From the NCBI GenBank assembly GCA_018500065.2, contig JAHBAO020000030.1, positions 1-7,331 of the forward strand: DNA of 7,331 nucleotides. Direction: 5' to 3'. This document shows, piece after piece, positions 5,194 through 7,331 of this stretch (position 1 is its first letter; each line of letters opens with the position of its first letter). The notes below the pieces were generated by a model. That model was not told the DNA's origin. It saw only the letters and a list, made by a program, of their open reading frames with translations, and did no database searches. Both the position numbers and the translations under genes were made by a program. This DNA is from Octadecabacter sp. (GTDB lineage Bacteria; Pseudomonadota; Alphaproteobacteria; Rhodobacterales; Rhodobacteraceae).

Positions 5194-5263
5194 GGAGATT
5201 CGGGTTACGTTTGTGCGCTCTGTATGAACCGCTCGCCGATGATGTTGCAAAAGGAGTCGTCCA

Positions 5264-5473
5264 ATGGACGCGAAAGAACTACGGGATAAAACCCCGGATC
5301 AGCTTCGTGATGAGCTATCCAACCTGAAAAAAGAATCCTTCAACCTGCGTTTTCAGCAGGCGACAGGCGCGATTGAAAACACTGCTCGCATGCGCACAGT
5401 TAAGCGTGACGCGGCCCGTGTTAAAACTATCCTGAACGAAAAAGCGGCTGATGCTGCCAAGACGGAGGCTTAA
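5264..5473 (+). CDS. rpmC: 50S ribosomal protein L29
   Basis: L29 is a small, two-helix large-subunit protein near the exit of the peptide tunnel, next to L23. The 69-residue product has the family pattern: MDAKELRDKTPDQLRDEL, then LKKESFNLRFQQATGAIEN and RTVKRDAARVKTILNEK, followed by a short Ala-rich tail. AGGAG (5252-5256) precedes the ATG by seven bases. Normally it follows rplP directly; here it is the first ribosomal gene after the 3.17 kb interruption and probably heads a new transcript. The rpsQ ribosome-binding site (GGAGG) lies in its last codons. Confidence 0.97.
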   Translation: MDAKELRDKTPDQLRDELSNLKKESFNLRFQQATGAIENTARMRTVKRDAARVKTILNEKAADAAKTEA

Positions 5474-5476
5474 TAG

Positions 5477-5707
5477 ATGCCTAAGCGTCTCCTGTCCGGT
5501 GTTGTCACAAGCAACCAGAACGAACAAACCGTAACTGTGTCCGTGGAACGTCGTTTCACACACCCGGTTCTCAAGAAGACAATTCGTAAGTCCAAAAAAT
5601 ACCGGGCGCACGATGAGGCCAACACATTCAACGTGGGCGACCAAGTCCGCATTCAGGAATGTGCGCCAAAGTCTAAAACCAAACGCTGGGAAGTGATTAC
5701 GGCCTAA
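5477..5707 (+). CDS. rpsQ: 30S ribosomal protein S17
   Basis: S17 is a primary 16S rRNA-binding protein with an OB fold. The 76-residue product shows LLSGVVTSNQNEQTVTVSVE, the conserved HPVLKKTIRKSKKYRAHDE and NTFNVGDQVRIQECAPKSKT. It starts three bases after the rpmC stop with a GGAGG Shine-Dalgarno inside the end of rpmC. Its stop is followed by a 79-bp gap to rplN, the largest gap within this part of the operon and the classical border between the S10 and spc operons in enterobacteria. Confidence 0.97.
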   Translation: MPKRLLSGVVTSNQNEQTVTVSVERRFTHPVLKKTIRKSKKYRAHDEANTFNVGDQVRIQECAPKSKTKRWEVITA

Positions 5708-5730
5708 TCGCCGCACAACCTACTTAACGA

Positions 5731-5771
5731 AACCCTAGGGGCCCGGTCAGAATCGGGGTGAACCCTATAGG
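5731..5771. repeat. Spaced repeat and small palindromes in the rpsQ-rplN gap
   Basis: AACCCTA occurs at 5731-5737 and again at 5761-5767, exactly 30 bases apart. The first copy is part of the palindrome CCCTAGGG (5733-5740), the second of CCTATAGG (5764-5771). Between them CCCG (5742-5745) can pair with CGGG (5754-5757). The segment could be a leader structure or binding site ahead of rplN. No convincing promoter pair is seen: the TATAGG at 5766 has no -35 match at 16-18 bp. The role is unknown. Confidence 0.4.
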
Positions 5772-5786
5772 TCGGGAGAAGTCTAA

Positions 5787-6155
5787 ATGATCCAGATGCA
5801 GACCAATCTTGATGTGGCTGACAACAGCGGCGCTCGCCGTGTTCAGTGTATCAAGGTCCTCGGCGGTTCCCACCGTCGTTACGCATCGGTCGGCGATATT
5901 ATCGTCGTATCGGTGAAAGAGGCCATTCCACGTGGTCGCGTAAAGAAAGGTGACGTCCGTAAGGCCGTCGTCGTGCGCACACGCAAGGAAGTCCGTCGTG
6001 AAGACGGTACGGCAATTCGTTTTGACAGCAACGCTGCTGTTATCCTCAACACAAGCAATGAGCCTGTTGGCACCCGTATCTTCGGGCCAGTGGTTCGTGA
6101 GCTTCGCGCGAAGAACTTCATGAAGATCATCTCGCTCGCTCCGGAGGTGCTGTAA
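5787..6155 (+). CDS. rplN: 50S ribosomal protein L14
   Basis: L14 lies at the subunit interface and forms intersubunit bridges with 16S rRNA. The product has the standard 122 residues, starting MIQMQTNLDVADNSGARRVQ, with VKEAIPRGRVKKGDVRKAVVVRT in the middle and the C-terminal signature GTRIFGPVVRELR followed by FMKIISLAPEVL. GGGAG about ten bases before the ATG serves as Shine-Dalgarno. It is the first spc-operon gene in many bacteria and sits 79 bases after rpsQ here; only one base separates it from rplX. Confidence 0.98.
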   Translation: MIQMQTNLDVADNSGARRVQCIKVLGGSHRRYASVGDIIVVSVKEAIPRGRVKKGDVRKAVVVRTRKEVRREDGTAIRFDSNAAVILNTSNEPVGTRIFGPVVRELRAKNFMKIISLAPEVL

Positions 6156-6156
6156 A

Positions 6157-6462
6157 ATGGCTGCTAAACTCCGCAAAGGTGACAAGGTCATCGTGCTTGC
6201 TGGCAAAGACAAAGGCAAAACTGGCGAGATTTCGTCTGTAGACCCTAAGGCTGGCAAAGCAGTTGTAGACGGTGTGAACATTGCTGTTCGCCACGTTAAG
6301 CAATCCCAGACAACGCAGGGTGGTCGTACACCTAAAGCGATGCCAATTCAGCTCAGCAACCTCGCGGTTGTCGACAAGAACGGCAAAGCGACACGCGTTG
6401 GCTTCAAAATCGACGGCGACAAAAAAGTTCGCGTCGCTAAGACAACAGGGGATGTGATCTAA
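6157..6462 (+). CDS. rplX: 50S ribosomal protein L24
   Basis: L24 is an early assembly-initiator protein of the large subunit, located near the tunnel exit. The 101-residue product has an N-terminal KOW motif (KGDKVIVLAGKDKGKTGEI, about residues 6-24), then the segment GVNIAVRHVKQS with the usual Pro-rich loop, and VGFKIDGDKKVRVAKTTGDVI at the end. GGAGG in the last codons of rplN is its Shine-Dalgarno. The stop shares one base with the rplE start (TAATG), so the two are translationally coupled. Confidence 0.98.
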   Translation: MAAKLRKGDKVIVLAGKDKGKTGEISSVDPKAGKAVVDGVNIAVRHVKQSQTTQGGRTPKAMPIQLSNLAVVDKNGKATRVGFKIDGDKKVRVAKTTGDVI

Positions 6463-7025
6463 TGCTCGATACTGCAAACTACACACCTCGTTTCAAGGCG
6501 ATGTACAACGACACCATCCGCGCTGCGATGATGGAAGAGTTCAAGTACAAGAACGCTATGCAGACCCCACGTTTGGACAAAATTGTTCTGAACATCGGCT
6601 GTGGCTCTGAAGCTGTGAACGACACCAAGAAAGCTAAGTCAGCTCAAGAAGATCTGTCTGCGATTGCTGGTCAGTTGGCCGTTATCACCAAAGCAAAGAA
6701 ATCCATCGCTGGTTTCCGCGTTCGTGAAGACATGCCACTTGGCGCGAAGGTTACCCTTCGTGGCGACCGTATGTTTGAATTCCTTGACCGTCTTACCACG
6801 ATCGCCATGCCACGTATCCGCGATTTCCGCGGCATTTCTGGCAAGTCGTTCGATGGCCGTGGCAACTACGCTATGGGCATGAAGGAACACATCGTATTCC
6901 CGGAAATCAACTTCGACAAAGTCGACGTTGCTTGGGGCATGGATATCGTCATCTGCACAACAGCAGACAACGATGCAGAAGCAAAAGCGCTGTTGAAGCA
7001 TTTCAACATGCCGTTCAACAGCTAA
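6462..7025 (+). CDS. rplE: 50S ribosomal protein L5
   Basis: L5 binds 5S rRNA in the central protuberance and contacts P-site tRNA. The 187-residue product is slightly longer than E. coli L5 (179) through a few extra N-terminal residues before YNDTIRAAMMEEF. Family blocks are in order: TPRLDKIVLNIGCG, TKAKKSIAGFRVREDMPLGA, KVTLRGDRMFEFLDRL, PRIRDFRGISGKSFDGRGNY, KEHIVFPEI and the C-terminal MDIVICTTADNDAEAKALL. The start overlaps the rplX stop by one base. The rpsN gene follows after 13 bases. Confidence 0.98.
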   Translation: MLDTANYTPRFKAMYNDTIRAAMMEEFKYKNAMQTPRLDKIVLNIGCGSEAVNDTKKAKSAQEDLSAIAGQLAVITKAKKSIAGFRVREDMPLGAKVTLRGDRMFEFLDRLTTIAMPRIRDFRGISGKSFDGRGNYAMGMKEHIVFPEINFDKVDVAWGMDIVICTTADNDAEAKALLKHFNMPFNS

Positions 7026-7038
7026 GGGGATAGACAAT

Positions 7039-7331
7039 ATGGCTAAGAAATCCATGATCGCCCGCGAAGTTAAGCGTGAGAAGCTCGTCAAAAAGTACGC
7101 AGCTAAGCGCGCCGAACTCAAAGCAATCGCACTCGATGACAGCAAGACAATGGAAGAGCGGTTCACTGCTCGTCTGAAGCTTGCCAAACTGCCGCGTAAC
7201 TCCGCGCCAGTTCGTTTGCACAACCGTTGCCAGCTCACAGGTCGTCCGCACGCGTACTACCGTAAGCTTAAGATCAGCCGGATCGCACTGCGGGACCTTG
7301 GTTCCAATGGCGAAATTCCCGGTATGGTCAA
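7039..7331 (+). CDS. rpsN: 30S ribosomal protein S14, 3' end outside window
   Basis: S14 is a small-subunit head protein close to the A site. The window contains 97 full codons, from MAKKSMIAREVKREKLVKKY to NGEIPGMV; by analogy with the usual 101-residue form only about four residues (ending KASW in relatives) are missing. CQLTGRPHAYYRKLKISRI is the family signature. Only one cysteine is present, so this is the long, zinc-independent form, not the short four-cysteine type. AGGGGA (7025-7030) is the Shine-Dalgarno, eight bases before the ATG. Confidence 0.97.
   Translation, partial: MAKKSMIAREVKREKLVKKYAAKRAELKAIALDDSKTMEERFTARLKLAKLPRNSAPVRLHNRCQLTGRPHAYYRKLKISRIALRDLGSNGEIPGMV

Noticed and set aside
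5205..5228. TTACGT and TATGAA as a second rpmC promoter
   Set aside because: The spacing is only 12 bp, far from the 16-18 bp needed.
5103..5327. 74-codon open frame on the + strand running into rpmC
   Set aside because: It overlaps the rpmC start in another frame, is Pro/Thr-rich only because of the C-rich tract, and lacks a ribosome-binding site.
5724..6281. 185-codon open frame on the - strand opposite rplN
   Set aside because: It is antisense to rplN and the start of rplX, with no family features; a mirror of strong codon bias.

Overview
The window carries the 3' part of an S10 ribosomal-protein operon and the 5' part of the spc operon, read left to right on the + strand: rplB (3' end only), rpsS, rplV, rpsC, rplP, then after a 3.17 kb interruption rpmC, rpsQ, rplN, rplX, rplE and rpsN (5' part only). 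The protein sequences (long zinc-independent S14, 238-residue S3 with a Pro/Gly/Arg tail, 76-residue S17), moderate GC content and the accessory families point to an alphaproteobacterium, most probably a Rhodobacteraceae of the marine Roseobacter type. The genus cannot be fixed from this sequence alone.

The ribosomal genes are packed with gaps of a few bases or 1-bp stop/start overlaps (TAATG at rplV/rpsC and rplX/rplE), good Shine-Dalgarno sequences and the strongly biased codons of highly expressed genes. The unusual feature is the join between rplP (L16) and rpmC (L29), normally adjacent in the S10 operon. Here rplP is followed by a 12-bp hairpin, a short palindrome and then a strong intrinsic terminator (2179-2210). 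Five accessory transcription blocks follow, in mixed orientation.

The interruption (2091-5263) holds, from left to right: a small secreted protein of unknown function on the - strand; a secreted lysozyme-like (lambda-lysozyme/GH104-like) protein on the - strand; a 2OG-Fe(II) oxygenase-like protein on the - strand, best started at a GTG; then, divergently on the + strand, a complete type II toxin-antitoxin module (AbrB/MazE-like antitoxin with a 4-bp overlap to a Doc/Fic toxin); and a second small secreted protein of unknown function on the + strand. The divergent oxygenase/antitoxin intergenic region is very compact: a palindromic TATATA -10 box could serve both directions and is bracketed by a perfect 8-bp inverted repeat that looks like an operator.

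Because the terminator should stop most S10 transcription, rpmC and the spc genes probably need their own promoter. A TTGCCA-17 bp-TATACG candidate lies 5143-5171 inside a C-rich, almost G-free tract that could also act as a Rho-loading region for transcripts leaving the accessory genes. A 79-bp rpsQ-rplN gap with small palindromes and a 30-bp-spaced repeat is the only other sizeable gap in the spc part. No tRNA, rRNA, CRISPR array or insertion sequence was seen, and no stretch over 300 bases lacks a gene.
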